Positions 23,459 to 33,574 of a stretch of DNA of 57,143 nucleotides are shown here, piece after piece; positions within the stretch are counted from its first letter, which is position 1, and every line of letters starts with the position of its first letter. Source of the stretch: Staphylococcus devriesei (lineage in GTDB: Bacteria; Bacillota; Bacilli; Staphylococcales; Staphylococcaceae); contig NZ_PPRG01000039.1 in the NCBI RefSeq assembly GCF_002902625.1, positions 1 to 57,143 on the forward strand, given 5' to 3'. A program made the position numbers and the translations under genes. Under the pieces are notes generated by a model. That model was given only the letters and a program-made list of their open reading frames with translations, had not been told where the DNA came from and ran no database searches.

Positions 23459-24835
23459 ATGGAAGTAATAAATAAAAATGATATTAAACAGGGAACGGTG
23501 ATTGACCTAACGCATGAAGGTCATGGAGTAGTTAAATTTGATCGCTATCCCATATTTGTGCCCAATGCATTAATAGATGAAGATATCGAATTTAAGATTA
23601 TTAAAGTTAAAAAGAATTTTGCAATTGGGAAATTAATGAACGTTATCAAAGAAAGTGAAAACCGTGTTGAGCCACCATGTAAATATTATTGGAAATGCGG
23701 TGGTTGCCAGTTACAACATATGACCTACGAAGCGCAATTAGCAATGAAGAAAGAGCAGGTTGTGAACCTTTTCCATAGAAAGGCTCAATTCAACAATACA
23801 GTTATTAATGATACGGTAGGTATGAATAATCCTTGGCGCTATAGGAATAAGTCTCAGCTTCCAATTGGTAAAGATAAAGACAACTTTGCAATCATGGGGT
23901 ATTACCGTCAAAGAAGCCATGATATTATCGATATGGACAGCTGTTTAATTCAAGATGAACAACATCAAGAAATTATGAATCAAGTTAAACAATGGCTTAA
24001 TGAATTAAAAGTAAGTATTTATAATGAAAAAACGAAAAAAGGCTTGCTAAGACATTTAGTTATACGTACCGGTCATTACACAGATGAAATTATGGTTATC
24101 TTTGTGACAAATGGTTCGAAATTTAAACAAGCTAATATTTTGGTTGAAAAGTTAAATAAAGCTTTTCCAAATATTACAAGTATTAAACAGAACATTAATA
24201 ATAGCCATTCGAATGTCATTATGGGGCAACAATCGGTAACGTTATATGGTAAAGATAAAATTGTTGATCAATTAAGCGATACTACATTTAAAATCAGCGA
24301 CCAATCTTTTTATCAAATTAATTCTAGTCAAACTGAAAAACTTTATCAAAAAGCAATCGATTATGCTCAATTAGATGGTGAAGAAACAGTGCTTGATACT
24401 TATTGCGGAATTGGTACGATTGGTCTTTATATGGCGCCGGTAGCTAAGCACGTTTATGGAGTAGAAGTCGTGCCCTCTGCGATTAAAGACGCACAACAAA
24501 ATGCGACTTTAAACCAATTAGAAAATACGACTTTTGTCTGTGGTAAGGCAGAAGATGTCATTATAGAATGGAAACAACAAGGAATTAAACCCGATGTGGT
24601 AATGGTCGATCCACCACGTAAGGGATGCGATGAAACCTTTTTAGATACATTATTAACGCTTAATCCTAAACGTATTGTTTATATATCCTGTAATCCATCA
24701 ACACAACAAAGAGATGCTCAAATACTGGCTACAAAGTATCATTTGAAAGAAATTACGCCAGTCGATATGTTCCCTCAAACGACACACATCGAAACAGTTG
24801 CGCTATTTGAGAGATTAGATAATCCATTTAATTAA
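23459..24835 (+). CDS. rlmCD: 23S rRNA (uracil-5-)-methyltransferase RlmCD
   Basis: A TrmA/RumA-family enzyme that makes m5U in 23S rRNA (in Gram-positives one enzyme methylates U747 and U1939). The 458-residue product has an N-terminal TRAM RNA-binding domain (about 1-60) and [4Fe-4S] cysteines C74, C80 and C83 in CKYYWKCGGCQ with a fourth further on. SAM motifs are LDTYCGIGTIGLY and VDPPRKGCDETF, and the catalytic cysteine lies in ISCNPSTQQRDA. Start chosen at 23459 because GGGGTG is correctly spaced; the GTG further upstream lies in the terminator. Which uridines are modified here is inferred from relatives. Confidence 0.92.
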   Translation: MEVINKNDIKQGTVIDLTHEGHGVVKFDRYPIFVPNALIDEDIEFKIIKVKKNFAIGKLMNVIKESENRVEPPCKYYWKCGGCQLQHMTYEAQLAMKKEQVVNLFHRKAQFNNTVINDTVGMNNPWRYRNKSQLPIGKDKDNFAIMGYYRQRSHDIIDMDSCLIQDEQHQEIMNQVKQWLNELKVSIYNEKTKKGLLRHLVIRTGHYTDEIMVIFVTNGSKFKQANILVEKLNKAFPNITSIKQNINNSHSNVIMGQQSVTLYGKDKIVDQLSDTTFKISDQSFYQINSSQTEKLYQKAIDYAQLDGEETVLDTYCGIGTIGLYMAPVAKHVYGVEVVPSAIKDAQQNATLNQLENTTFVCGKAEDVIIEWKQQGIKPDVVMVDPPRKGCDETFLDTLLTLNPKRIVYISCNPSTQQRDAQILATKYHLKEITPVDMFPQTTHIETVALFERLDNPFN

Positions 24836-25039
24836 TAATAGATACGATATACTTTGAGTAGGAAATATTCATACTGTATTAAGATATTGGCACTTTGTTC
24901 TTCGCGCCAATAGTTATCGACTTGCCACACTAACAGTAAAATAGAGCCTTTCACTGTGTAATATTTTAAACAATATTTTTAAGTTAGATAACTTTCATTA
25001 AGAACAGATTACAAGGTATTTAATTTATTGAAAAAGTCT

Positions 25040-25067
25040 TTGTTTCTGAAAGTAGGCCATGTATACT
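25040..25067 (+). promoter_or_regulatory. Promoter of the DUF3267 gene
   Basis: TTGTTT, a 16-base spacer and TATACT, 35 bases before the GTG start. Confidence 0.45.
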
Positions 25068-25101
25068 AAGTTTGAATTCATGCAGTTGGGAGGTCATTAT
25101 T

Positions 25102-25650
25102 GTGCATAAGATTGATTTATTATCTAATAAATTAAACTTACCAAAGTTTATTGCGACTCAGATTGTCGTTATTTTATTTGTTATTTTAATCACGTATAAA
25201 TGGGCTTTTACGTTTACCGAAGTTAGTGAACAGACATTTATAGCTAATGTCATGTACGGTATTTTAGGGTTTATACTTACTTTGGGTCTACACGAATTAA
25301 TACACCGGTTAATGTTTTATGCTTTTTCACATGGAGAGCATCCTCGTATTACATATCAGCAAGGTGTACTGCTTACTCATAGCTCAAACAAATACTTTAA
25401 TAAATGGCAATATTGTACAATAATGCTAGCACCCATGGTATTTATTACTGCAAGTTTAATGGTAGTATTTAGCTATTATTCTTATTCTTCAATTATCTTT
25501 ATTTCAAGTATTCATATTGGTTATTGCTTAATTGATGTTTATTTAGTCGGCATTACACTAATCAATAAGTTTAACTATATACATCCGAGTGAGGAAGGGT
25601 TGTACATGTATTATCACAAACCTCTTCACACTCATAATCATTACGAATAA
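25102..25650 (+). CDS. DUF3267 membrane protein with HExxH motif
   Basis: The function is unknown. The 182-residue protein has about four hydrophobic helices (roughly 17-32, 48-66, 110-135 and 138-160). HELIH at 64-68, just after the second helix, matches the HExxH zinc-metalloprotease motif that occurs in this family at the membrane boundary, so a membrane-embedded protease role is possible. Start: GTG at 25102 is supported by GGGAGG eight bases upstream; an open frame extends to 25072 without a site. The His-rich tail HNHYE ends the protein. It lies alone between rlmCD and dinB, all on the same strand. Confidence 0.8.
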   Translation: MHKIDLLSNKLNLPKFIATQIVVILFVILITYKWAFTFTEVSEQTFIANVMYGILGFILTLGLHELIHRLMFYAFSHGEHPRITYQQGVLLTHSSNKYFNKWQYCTIMLAPMVFITASLMVVFSYYSYSSIIFISSIHIGYCLIDVYLVGITLINKFNYIHPSEEGLYMYYHKPLHTHNHYE

Positions 25651-25763
25651 ATTAAAGATTAGTCTTAATATGGTTATATTGTGCACATTTCATGAGTTTT
25701 TATATCATGACCAGTATAATTATATTAAGGCTTATTTTATTATTTTTGAAAAGGGGTGAGAGA

Positions 25764-26834
25764 ATGGCAGAAAGAAGAATAATACACATCGATATGGATT
25801 ATTTTTATGCACAAGTAGAAATGCGAGATAATCCAAAGTTACGAGGTAAACCCGTTATCGTTGGCGGAAAAGCAAGTAATAGAGGCGTCGTTTCTACTGC
25901 GTCATATGAAGCGCGTAAATATGGTGTCCATTCTGCTATGCCAATGTCTCAAGCTCATAAGCTATGTCCTAATGGTTATTACGTAAGAGCGCGTTTTGAT
26001 GCGTATCGTGAGGCATCTTCGATAATCATGACTATCTTCAAGAGTTATACAGAGATTGTAGATCCTCTAGCGCTTGATGAGGCATATCTAGATATTACAC
26101 ATCTAGTAAGACCTGATTTGTCAGCTTCAAAGATTGCATCGTTTATACGACGAGATATTTTTGAAAAAACAGGATTAACCGCTTCAGCAGGCATATCATA
26201 TAATAAATATTTAGCTAAATTAGCAAGTGGTATGAACAAGCCAAATGGGATGATGGTTATTGATTATAATAATGTACACGATATATTAATGAATTTAGAT
26301 ATCGGTGATTTTCCTGGCGTTGGAAAAGCTTCGAAAAAAATTATGCATGAGCATGATATATATACCGGTAAAGATTTATATGAAAAAACAGAATTCGAAT
26401 TAATTCGTTGGTTTGGAAAAAGAGGCAGAGGCTTATATAACAAAGCGAGAGGTATTGACCATAGCGAAGTTAAGGCTACTAGAATTCGAAAGTCAGTTGG
26501 AACGGAACGAACGTTTTCTACAGATGTGAATGACGATGATGAAATTCTACAAAAAATTTGGGAATTATCAGGTAAAACTGCAGATCGGTTAGCGAAATTA
26601 CAAAAATCTGGTAGTACTGTAACAGTAAAGTTGAAAACATACCAGTATGAAACATTCTCAAAACAACGAAGTTTAAGAGACCCAGTTAGAAATGATATTG
26701 ATATTTATAATGTGGCGTATGACTTATATAATGAACTAAAAGATCCGAATGTACCTATCCGTTTGATAGGCGTTACAGTTGGTAATTTGGAACGTTCCAC
26801 TTATCAAAATATGACAATTTATGATTTTATTTAA
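25764..26834 (+). CDS. dinB: DNA polymerase IV (Y-family)
   Basis: An error-prone translesion polymerase. The 356-residue product starts [20 protein letters not shown] with the first catalytic Asp (IDMD), the steric-gate region and the second acidic pair in [11 protein letters not shown]. The thumb has the HhH motif [11 protein letters not shown], and the little-finger domain runs from about residue 240 ([12 protein letters not shown]). GGGGTGAGAG precedes the ATG at 25764; the frame continues upstream to 25692 but without homology or a site. No C-terminal beta-clamp peptide of the QL[SD]LF type is obvious; the protein ends TIYDFI. Confidence 0.96.
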   Translation: MAERRIIHIDMDYFYAQVEMRDNPKLRGKPVIVGGKASNRGVVSTASYEARKYGVHSAMPMSQAHKLCPNGYYVRARFDAYREASSIIMTIFKSYTEIVDPLALDEAYLDITHLVRPDLSASKIASFIRRDIFEKTGLTASAGISYNKYLAKLASGMNKPNGMMVIDYNNVHDILMNLDIGDFPGVGKASKKIMHEHDIYTGKDLYEKTEFELIRWFGKRGRGLYNKARGIDHSEVKATRIRKSVGTERTFSTDVNDDDEILQKIWELSGKTADRLAKLQKSGSTVTVKLKTYQYETFSKQRSLRDPVRNDIDIYNVAYDLYNELKDPNVPIRLIGVTVGNLERSTYQNMTIYDFI

Positions 26835-26908
26835 AGATAAAGGCGAGAATGATTGTGAATGAGAGACATGTATCTCATTTAAATAATGACCCTACCCTTT
26901 ATCTTTTA
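26832..26908. terminator. Bidirectional terminator between dinB and the exonuclease gene
   Basis: AAAGATAAAGG at the dinB stop pairs with CCTTTATCTTT at the end of the opposing gene, with an inner AATGAGA/TCTCATT stem. It overlaps both stop codons, a compact convergent arrangement. Confidence 0.7.
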
Positions 26909-27443
26909 AATTTTTGCCGTAAATTTGAAGCATACTTTGTAAATCATCATAGTGTTTTAATAATCTAAACGTAATCATCGCACACGCTTTGGCGTCATTT
27001 AAGGCATCATGATGTCCATGAAAATCAAGTTTATAATGGTTCATTAAGTGTTTTAAACCATAGCGATAAGCACTGATTGTACGTTTAGCTAATTGATAAG
27101 AACAAAAATAAGTCATTGAAGGTGTTTCGATATTTAAGCTTTTCAAACTTTGATGTAAGACATTCATATCAAATGCGGCATTATGGGCTACAACAGGAAG
27201 ATGATCTATAAACTTCAACATATAAGGATACACATATTCAAATCCAGGGGACGTTTGGACATCTTCAGGTTTGATACCATGCACCTTAATGTTAGTTTGT
27301 GAAAAGTAATCAAATGGATTAACTAATGTGTAAAAGGATTCAACTATTTCATTGTTGACTACTTTCACCATGCCAACTGAACAAATACTTGTACGTTTAC
27401 CATTAGCAGTCTCGAAGTCTAAAGCTACAAATGCATTATCCAC
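26892..27443 (-). CDS. DnaQ-like DEDDh 3'-5' exonuclease
   Basis: The 183-residue product is a stand-alone exonuclease of the DnaQ/PolC-epsilon superfamily: ExoI motif ALDFETAN near residues 7-14, ExoII VVAHNAAFDMNVL, and ExoIII with HDALNDAKACA, giving the DEDDh set. The GTG at 27443 is chosen: GGAGGGAG lies about nine bases before it, while the ATG in that gap is out of frame and hits a stop within five codons. It could take part in proofreading, mismatch repair or RNA trimming; the target is not known. It is convergent with dinB, so two DNA-repair-type genes share a terminator. Confidence 0.85.
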   Translation of the reverse strand: MDNAFVALDFETANGKRTSICSVGMVKVVNNEIVESFYTLVNPFDYFSQTNIKVHGIKPEDVQTSPGFEYVYPYMLKFIDHLPVVAHNAAFDMNVLHQSLKSLNIETPSMTYFCSYQLAKRTISAYRYGLKHLMNHYKLDFHGHHDALNDAKACAMITFRLLKHYDDLQSMLQIYGKNLKDKG

Positions 27444-27533
27444 GATACATAGCTCCCTCCTCAATCATAATTTGATTATATTATTGTAGCTAAACATTCC
27501 TCCGTTGAACAGTAAATTGCATTGCATATATAA

Positions 27534-27570
27534 ATGCCCGATTTCTGCTAAGGAAGCAAAAATCGGGCAT
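27534..27570 (-). terminator. Terminator of ftnA
   Basis: ATGCCCGATTT pairs with AAATCGGGCAT around a short TGCT/AGCA inner stem; the minus-strand read ends in TTTATAT. Confidence 0.82.
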
Positions 27571-27592
27571 TAAATATATTTTATAGTATAAA

Positions 27593-28093
27593 TTATTCTT
27601 CGTTAAATGTACGTGAAGCTAATTCTTTTTCATATAGGTATAACGTATTACAATCGTCACCGATACGAGTTAAATAATCAATGTGTGTCTCAAAAGTAGA
27701 CTCTTCTTCGACTTGTTCATCTAAGAACCAATTTAAGAATGAAGTTGTAGCATAGTCTTTATCTTTTTGAGCAATTTCAGATAAATTATAGAAACGGCGC
27801 GTCACTTCTTGTTCTTGCGCTAATCCATCTTTAAACGTTTCTAAAATTGAGTTGAAGTTTGTTTTAGGTGCTGGGATAGCTCTGAATTCTGCGCGTTCAC
27901 CACGATCGTTAATATAATCGTAGATTTTTTTACCGTGGAAACGTTCTTCTTTAGCTTGTTGAATATAGAAATTTGCGAAACCTTCGTACGATGTATCATC
28001 ACAATAAGCGGCCATAGCCATGTAGGCATGTGCTGCAAAATACTCATGATTCATTTGATCATTTAACGCTTCTAATAAATCTTTACTTAACAT
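27593..28093 (-). CDS. ftnA: Bacterial non-haem ferritin
   Basis: Stores iron in a 24-subunit shell after oxidation at the ferroxidase centre. The 166-residue length and sequence match S. aureus FtnA. Ferroxidase ligands are E17 ([10 protein letters not shown]), E50 and H53 (KEERFHGKK), with further glutamates in the third and fourth helices ([18 protein letters not shown]). Start at 28093: an in-frame GTG at 28102 lies in the GAGGTG ribosome-binding site and is less likely. A PerR box abuts the -35 of its promoter, so control by peroxide and iron is expected, as known in S. aureus. Confidence 0.97.
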   Translation of the reverse strand: MLSKDLLEALNDQMNHEYFAAHAYMAMAAYCDDTSYEGFANFYIQQAKEERFHGKKIYDYINDRGERAEFRAIPAPKTNFNSILETFKDGLAQEQEVTRRFYNLSEIAQKDKDYATTSFLNWFLDEQVEEESTFETHIDYLTRIGDDCNTLYLYEKELASRTFNEE

Positions 28094-28137
28094 AAAGGTC
28101 ACCTCTTTAAATTTTTATTATTTATATGTTTGATAAG

Positions 28138-28166
28138 ATTATACCAAATCTATTCTCATTAGTAAA
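28138..28166 (-). promoter_or_regulatory. Promoter of ftnA
   Basis: On the minus strand TTTACT, a 17-base spacer and TATAAT preceded by TGG, an extended -10 as well. The -10 is about 45 bases before the ftnA start. Confidence 0.7.
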
Positions 28167-28181
28167 TAATAATTATTATAA
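28167..28181. promoter_or_regulatory. PerR box upstream of ftnA
   Basis: TAATAATTATTATAA matches the PerR consensus TTATAATNATTATAA at all but one position. It directly abuts the -35 of the ftnA promoter, a position suited to repression. PerR is encoded in the same window and controls ftnA in S. aureus. Confidence 0.8.
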
Positions 28182-28237
28182 TCTAGAGTGCAAGTTGTTA
28201 ATTTTAATTGAGAATATTTTTTGTTATACCCGTTACA

Positions 28238-28246
28238 TGTTATAAT
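28238..28246 (+). promoter_or_regulatory. Extended -10 promoter of murT-gatD
   Basis: TGT-TATAAT, 32 bases before the murT start and downstream of the divergent ftnA control region. Confidence 0.6.
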
Positions 28247-28277
28247 TATTCGAGTGATTTAAACAAGGAGGAAACAC

Positions 28278-29588
28278 ATGAGACAATGGACTGCAACCCA
28301 CTTGGCAAAGTTGGCACGTAAAGCAAGTATCGCAGCTGGTAAAAAAGGGACAGACTTGCCCGGCCAAATTGCTCGTAGAGTGGATCAAAATATATTACGT
28401 AAATTAGCTACTCAAGTAGACGACATTGTATTTATAAGTGGTACAAACGGTAAAACGACTACCTCTAACTTGATAGGCCATACTTTGAAAGTAAATAACA
28501 TTAATATTATTCATAATAATGAAGGGGCCAATATGGCTGCTGGTATTACTTCGGCATTTATTATGCAAAGCACGAAACAGACTAAAGTAGCTGTGATTGA
28601 AATAGATGAAGGCTCTATCCCTCGTGTTCTTAAAGAAGTAACACCTTCTATGTTCGTATTTACTAACTTTTTCCGCGACCAAATGGACCGCTTTGGAGAA
28701 ATTGATATTATGGTCAATAATACTGCGAAATCTATTAGTAATAAAGGGATTAAACTGCTTCTCAATACGGACGATCCTTTTGTAAGTCGTTTAAAGATTG
28801 CAAGTGAGACGATTGTTTATTATGGCATGAAAGCACATGCGCATGAATTTGAACAGAGCAGTATGAATGAAAGTAAGTATTGTCCTAATTGTGGTAAATT
28901 ACTAGAATATGATTACATACATTATAACCAAATTGGTCATTATCATTGTACATGTGGTTTTAAACGTGAAACTCCTAAGTATGAAATAACTTCATTTGAT
29001 GTCTCACCATTCTTAAAATTAAATATGAATGACGAAATATTTGATATGAAAATAGCAGGTGACTTCAATGCATATAATGCTTTAGCAGCATATTCAGTGT
29101 TAAAAGAACTAGGTCTTAACGATGATGCTATACGTAAAGGTTTTGAAACGTATATGTCTGATAATGGTCGTATGCAATATTTTAAAATGAATCAAAAAGA
29201 AGCGATGATAAACTTAGCGAAGAATCCGGCTGGTATGAATGCAAGCTTATCGGTAGGAGAGCAGTTGGGTGATAAAAAGGTGTATGTTATTAGCTTAAAC
29301 GACAATGCTGCAGATGGGCGTGATACCTCTTGGATTTATGATGCAGACTTCGAAAAATTAAATGATCAAGATATTGAAGCTATCATTGTAACCGGTACAC
29401 GTGCCGAAGAATTGCAATTACGTTTAAAATTAGCCGAAGTTGATGTTCCTATTATTCTCGAGAAAGATATTTATAAAGCGACAGCGTTAACTATGAATTA
29501 CAGTGGCTTCACCGTAGCAATTCCTAACTATACTTCATTATCACCAATGGTTGAACAACTAAACCGTTCATTTGTAGGGGGCAATTAA
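28278..29588 (+). CDS. murT: Lipid II isoglutaminyl synthase, MurT subunit
   Basis: With GatD it amidates the alpha-carboxyl of D-Glu in the lipid II stem peptide, needed for efficient cross-linking and beta-lactam resistance. The 436-residue protein is a Mur-ligase-like ATPase: [10 protein letters not shown]-loop at 55-63, [12 protein letters not shown] in the central domain, and the ribbon zinc finger CPNCGK and CTCGF specific to MurT. The C-terminal DUF1727 domain (from about 315, [11 protein letters not shown]) contacts GatD. Good AAGGAGG site. gatD starts one base after its stop, so the subunits are co-translated. Confidence 0.97.
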   Translation: MRQWTATHLAKLARKASIAAGKKGTDLPGQIARRVDQNILRKLATQVDDIVFISGTNGKTTTSNLIGHTLKVNNINIIHNNEGANMAAGITSAFIMQSTKQTKVAVIEIDEGSIPRVLKEVTPSMFVFTNFFRDQMDRFGEIDIMVNNTAKSISNKGIKLLLNTDDPFVSRLKIASETIVYYGMKAHAHEFEQSSMNESKYCPNCGKLLEYDYIHYNQIGHYHCTCGFKRETPKYEITSFDVSPFLKLNMNDEIFDMKIAGDFNAYNALAAYSVLKELGLNDDAIRKGFETYMSDNGRMQYFKMNQKEAMINLAKNPAGMNASLSVGEQLGDKKVYVISLNDNAADGRDTSWIYDADFEKLNDQDIEAIIVTGTRAEELQLRLKLAEVDVPIILEKDIYKATALTMNYSGFTVAIPNYTSLSPMVEQLNRSFVGGN

Positions 29589-29589
29589 T

Positions 29590-30312
29590 ATGCATGAATT
29601 AACGATTTATCATTTTATGTCAGATAAATTAAACTTATACAGTGACATTGGGAATATTATAGCCCTAAAACAAAGAGCTAAAAAACGCAACATTAAATTA
29701 AACGTAGTAGAAATCAATGAAACTGAGGGCGTGACTCTTGAAGAATGCGATATTTTCTTCATTGGTGGCGGTAGTGATAGAGAACAAAGCATTGCTACTA
29801 AAGAACTAAGTAAAATTAAAACAGTACTTAAGGATGCTATTGAAGATGGTATGCCAGGTTTAACAATTTGTGGTGGCTATCAATTTTTAGGTACAAAGTA
29901 TATTACACCAGATGGAACTGAGCTTGAAGGTTTAGGAATTTTAGATTTTTATACTGAATCACGTACCGATCGTTTAACAGGCGATATCGTAATTGAAAGT
30001 GACACGTTTGGCACTATTGTCGGTTTCGAAAACCACGGTGGTCGTACACATCATAATTTTGGCACACTAGGCCATGTAACAGTAGGATATGGTAATAATG
30101 ATGATGATAAGCAAGAAGGTATCCATTATAAGAACTTATTAGGCACTTATCTGCATGGACCAATTTTGCCGAAAAATCATGAACTAACTGATTATTTATT
30201 AGAAAAAGCATGTGAACGTAAAGGTCTACCTTTTGAGCCTAAACAGTTAGATAATACTGAAGAAGAAGCGGCTAAACAAGTAATTATAGATCGTTCAGTT
30301 AAAAATAAATAA
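29590..30312 (+). CDS. gatD: Lipid II isoglutaminyl synthase, glutaminase subunit GatD
   Basis: A class I-type glutamine amidotransferase that frees ammonia from glutamine for MurT. The 240-residue product has the nucleophile C94 in [11 protein letters not shown] and H189 in [10 protein letters not shown], matching the known S. aureus catalytic pair, and the [10 protein letters not shown] and [11 protein letters not shown] segments. It follows murT with a single base between the genes and ends before a bidirectional terminator. Confidence 0.97.
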   Translation: MHELTIYHFMSDKLNLYSDIGNIIALKQRAKKRNIKLNVVEINETEGVTLEECDIFFIGGGSDREQSIATKELSKIKTVLKDAIEDGMPGLTICGGYQFLGTKYITPDGTELEGLGILDFYTESRTDRLTGDIVIESDTFGTIVGFENHGGRTHHNFGTLGHVTVGYGNNDDDKQEGIHYKNLLGTYLHGPILPKNHELTDYLLEKACERKGLPFEPKQLDNTEEEAAKQVIIDRSVKNK

Positions 30313-30322
30313 TAAACAAAAA

Positions 30323-30374
30323 TAAGCAGGACAATGAAATCATAAAATTTTTCTTAGATTTCTGTCCTGCTCTT
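30323..30374. terminator. Bidirectional terminator after gatD
   Basis: AGCAGGACA pairs with TGTCCTGCT, with inner GAAATC/GATTTC and an A/T-rich loop. It lies between convergent genes. Confidence 0.82.
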
Positions 30375-30375
30375 G

Positions 30376-31365
30376 TTATTTATCTTTAAATCGATTGTCT
30401 AGCAATTTATAAATCAATAATATTTCATAAATTACGTGACTTTTAATTTGATTTTGGTCGAATTCTTCAAGTAATTTAACTGAAGATTTTAGTGTAGAAG
30501 CGGATTTCTTTTGACGTTCAAAGTAATCATTTAATGGAATATCATGGATACTATTACTTATTTTAATAATTGCCATTTTTTCCTCTGTAGTAAAGATGAG
30601 ATTTACATTTTTAGGCAAATAGATAATATTTGAAAGGTGGGTTGTGAGGAGACAGTCTACATAAGATCTATTAGAAATATGTTTTAATCGTTTCCACTCA
30701 TCTTCTTTATTTTTATGGTAGCGTAATTCATCACGTTGATAACCGGTTAAGGTTTCAGTTTTATCAATAATAGCAGTTAATTTAGTCAATAACTCATTAC
30801 TATCATTAGAATGAAATTTGCCTAATAGTAATTCATTACATCTTAAAGCGAATAATTCGTATATTTTATGTTCGGATAATGTCAGATTATCTTCTATTTG
30901 ATGATAATATTTAGGCGGTAAAACGAGGAAATTAACTATTCCGGCAGTTACCAATCCGATTAGTGCAGTAAGCAATCTAGAAAAGAAATTAAAATAATAG
31001 GCATCATGAATTCCTGGAATCATAGCTACTGAAGTTAAAACAGCAACGGTCGTACCTACTTGTAAATTTAATTTAGTACATAATAGAATAGTGAATAAAG
31101 CACTGAAGGTATATGATAGCGGTGATTGATCCCCAAAGATGAAAGTAAATACTACTGCAAACAATGCCCCAATAACAGTAGCCGGTAATCTACGATAGCC
31201 TTTTTTTAAAGATGCTTTAGCGGTTGGTTCAATAGTGACAATCGCGGTTAGAATGGCGAAGATAGGTGTCAAATTTAACATTAAGCAAAATAGAGATGTT
31301 AAGAAAGTAGCCAATCCTGTTTTAATCGTTCTAGCGCCAATAATCCGTTTATACCATTTATCCAT
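30376..31365 (-). CDS. Aromatic acid exporter (ArAE/FUSC) family membrane protein
   Basis: The 329-residue protein has an N-terminal block of about five to six hydrophobic helices (residues 15-150: [37 protein letters not shown] and so on) followed by a charged cytoplasmic helical domain. The layout and the IEPTAKAS(L/I)KKGYRR loop are typical of PF06081 proteins, which have a FUSC-like N-terminal domain. Transported substrate unknown. GAGAGGA precedes the start. A paralogue is present at 51680-52774. It is convergent with gatD and divergent from map. Confidence 0.85.
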   Translation of the reverse strand: MDKWYKRIIGARTIKTGLATFLTSLFCLMLNLTPIFAILTAIVTIEPTAKASLKKGYRRLPATVIGALFAVVFTFIFGDQSPLSYTFSALFTILLCTKLNLQVGTTVAVLTSVAMIPGIHDAYYFNFFSRLLTALIGLVTAGIVNFLVLPPKYYHQIEDNLTLSEHKIYELFALRCNELLLGKFHSNDSNELLTKLTAIIDKTETLTGYQRDELRYHKNKEDEWKRLKHISNRSYVDCLLTTHLSNIIYLPKNVNLIFTTEEKMAIIKISNSIHDIPLNDYFERQKKSASTLKSSVKLLEEFDQNQIKSHVIYEILLIYKLLDNRFKDK

Positions 31366-31480
31366 GTCATAAATCCTCTCGTTGCACGAAAATAATCATT
31401 GTAATAAGTGTGAAATTGAAAATTATTTACGTTTCATTATTAGTCACGTTTAGTATATCAAAAAATTTTTGGTATAATAA

Positions 31481-32266
<786 letters not shown>

Positions 32267-32270
32267 TTGT

Positions 32271-32315
32271 TATAGCGTGAGAGAGATAATAATACAATAT
32301 CTTTCTTACGCTATA
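32271..32315 (+). terminator. Hairpin after map
   Basis: TATAGCGTGAGAGAGAT pairs with ATATCTTTCTTACGCTATA imperfectly. The following T-run is poor, so termination may be partial. Confidence 0.55.
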
Positions 32316-32349
32316 ATTATGAGCGTATCATTTAATTTCATTGAAAATT

Positions 32350-32374
32350 ACTATCTTTAAGTAGTGCTTAAGTA
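32350..32374 (+). promoter_or_regulatory. Candidate VraR binding region of the vra operon
   Basis: Two direct copies of TTAAGTA at 32357-32363 and 32368-32374 are spaced 11 bp apart, one helical turn. An ACT-N7-AGT pair (32350-32362) overlaps the first. This arrangement suits a NarL/LuxR-type dimer such as VraR, which is known to autoactivate this operon in S. aureus. It lies 27 bases upstream of the weak -35. Confidence 0.55.
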
Positions 32375-32400
32375 TGAGTTAAATATGGTTCCTAAGCCTA

Positions 32401-32429
32401 TATTCCTTCATGAAGCGATGTACTATAAT
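32401..32429 (+). promoter_or_regulatory. vraUTSR promoter
   Basis: A perfect TATAAT (32424-32429) is 17 bases after TATTCC, a very poor -35. A weak -35 with a good -10 is typical of activator-dependent promoters. Confidence 0.6.
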
Positions 32430-32457
32430 AAAGCTTAATTAAGAATGAGGTGTTTCT

Positions 32458-32844
32458 ATGAACTATATGGATGTGTACTTACAACATTTTTTAAAAGTAG
32501 TAATTAAACAAAATATCGACGAGTATCGAATGCTTTTAGATAATAAACTTAAAAGTATTGAAACATACATAGTATATTTAAATAAGAAAAAACTTCAAAT
32601 GAATAAGTTGATTGACAGTTTATCTGCTACATTAGAAAATAAGTATATTGATATAGCGAATACTTATAATATTAAACATGCTCAAGAAATTAATAATTAT
32701 GAAATTGAAGATTTAAAAAATCAATTAGATATGTTTGAAGCATATTGCGCAAGAATAGAAGAGGATATACATCGTTGCGCGAAAGAAAGAATTACTACCT
32801 TAGGACAATATGACATCATTGAACAAATGAGTATGGTAGCTTAA
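32458..32844 (+). CDS. vraU: VraU, first gene of the cell-wall stress operon
   Basis: A 128-residue, almost wholly helical and charged protein with coiled-coil-like heptads (MLLDNKLKSIETYIVYLNKK and ENKYIDIANTYN). No enzyme motif, membrane segment or signal peptide is present. In S. aureus the homologous first gene of vraUTSR is dispensable for signalling, and its role is not settled. GAGGTG precedes the start. It is directly downstream of the VraR-type promoter and 28 bases before vraT, so it is co-transcribed. Confidence 0.85.
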   Translation: MNYMDVYLQHFLKVVIKQNIDEYRMLLDNKLKSIETYIVYLNKKKLQMNKLIDSLSATLENKYIDIANTYNIKHAQEINNYEIEDLKNQLDMFEAYCARIEEDIHRCAKERITTLGQYDIIEQMSMVA

Positions 32845-32872
32845 ATAATCAAGAAAGATAGGAGGCGACGTG

Positions 32873-33574
32873 TTGACACGTAAATATATATCGACAGAAT
32901 TATTAATCATTTTCACAGCATTAATGATCATTGCTAATTTTTACTATATCTTTTTTGAGAAAATTGGCTACTTATTCGTTCTCTTGCTAGGATGCATTTT
33001 AGTTTATGTTGGATACCTTTACTTTCATAAAGTAAGAGGACTATTAGCGTTTTGGATAGGTGCTTTGTTGATAGCGTTTACCTTATTATCGAATAAGTAC
33101 ACGATTATTATATTGTTTATTTTCCTAGTGATTGTGATTGTTAGGTATTTAATTTTTAAATTTAAACCATTAAAAATTGTTGCTTCTGAAGACGAGGTTA
33201 CTTCACCACAATTTATAAAACAGAAGTGGTTTGGAGAGCAACGTACACCAATTTATGTCTATAAATGGGAAGATGTGCAAATCCAACACGGGGTCGGAGA
33301 TGTACACATTGATATGACGAAAGCTGCTAATATTAAAGAGAATAATACGATTGTAGTTAGACACATTTTAGGAAAAGTACAACTAGTGGTCCCATTAAAC
33401 TATAATATTAATCTACATATGGCAGCATTCTATGGTACTGGATACGTTAATGGTCAATCCTATAAAGTAGAAAATAATCATATCCAAGTTGAAGAAAAAC
33501 CTAAAGAAGAGAATTATAATGTGAATATTTACGTATCAACGTTTATAGGAGATGTAGAGGTGATTTATCGATGA
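32873..33574 (+). CDS. vraT: VraT (YvqF/LiaF-like) regulator of VraS
   Basis: A membrane protein that works with VraS in sensing cell-wall damage and is needed for the S. aureus VraSR response. The 233-residue protein has four N-terminal transmembrane helices (about residues 7-93, including [19 protein letters not shown]) and a C-terminal LiaF-type beta domain ([20 protein letters not shown], then [17 protein letters not shown]). GGAGG (32861-32865) is 7 bases from TTG 32873 and only 4 from GTG 32870, so the TTG is preferred; the difference is one residue. Overlaps vraS by ATGA. Confidence 0.92.
   Translation: MTRKYISTELLIIFTALMIIANFYYIFFEKIGYLFVLLLGCILVYVGYLYFHKVRGLLAFWIGALLIAFTLLSNKYTIIILFIFLVIVIVRYLIFKFKPLKIVASEDEVTSPQFIKQKWFGEQRTPIYVYKWEDVQIQHGVGDVHIDMTKAANIKENNTIVVRHILGKVQLVVPLNYNINLHMAAFYGTGYVNGQSYKVENNHIQVEEKPKEENYNVNIYVSTFIGDVEVIYR

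Noticed and set aside
24836..25071. Possible small RNA in the rlmCD to DUF3267 gap, with an ATTGGC/GCCAAT hairpin at 24886-24911
   Set aside because: The stem is only about six bases, has no T-run and no recognised RNA family features.
28404..28765. Overlapping minus-strand frames within murT
   Set aside because: Both are shadows of murT with poor codon use and no start signals.
32458..32844. vraU as a stand-alone regulator with a DNA-binding motif
   Set aside because: The helices look like coiled coil and no helix-turn-helix could be identified.
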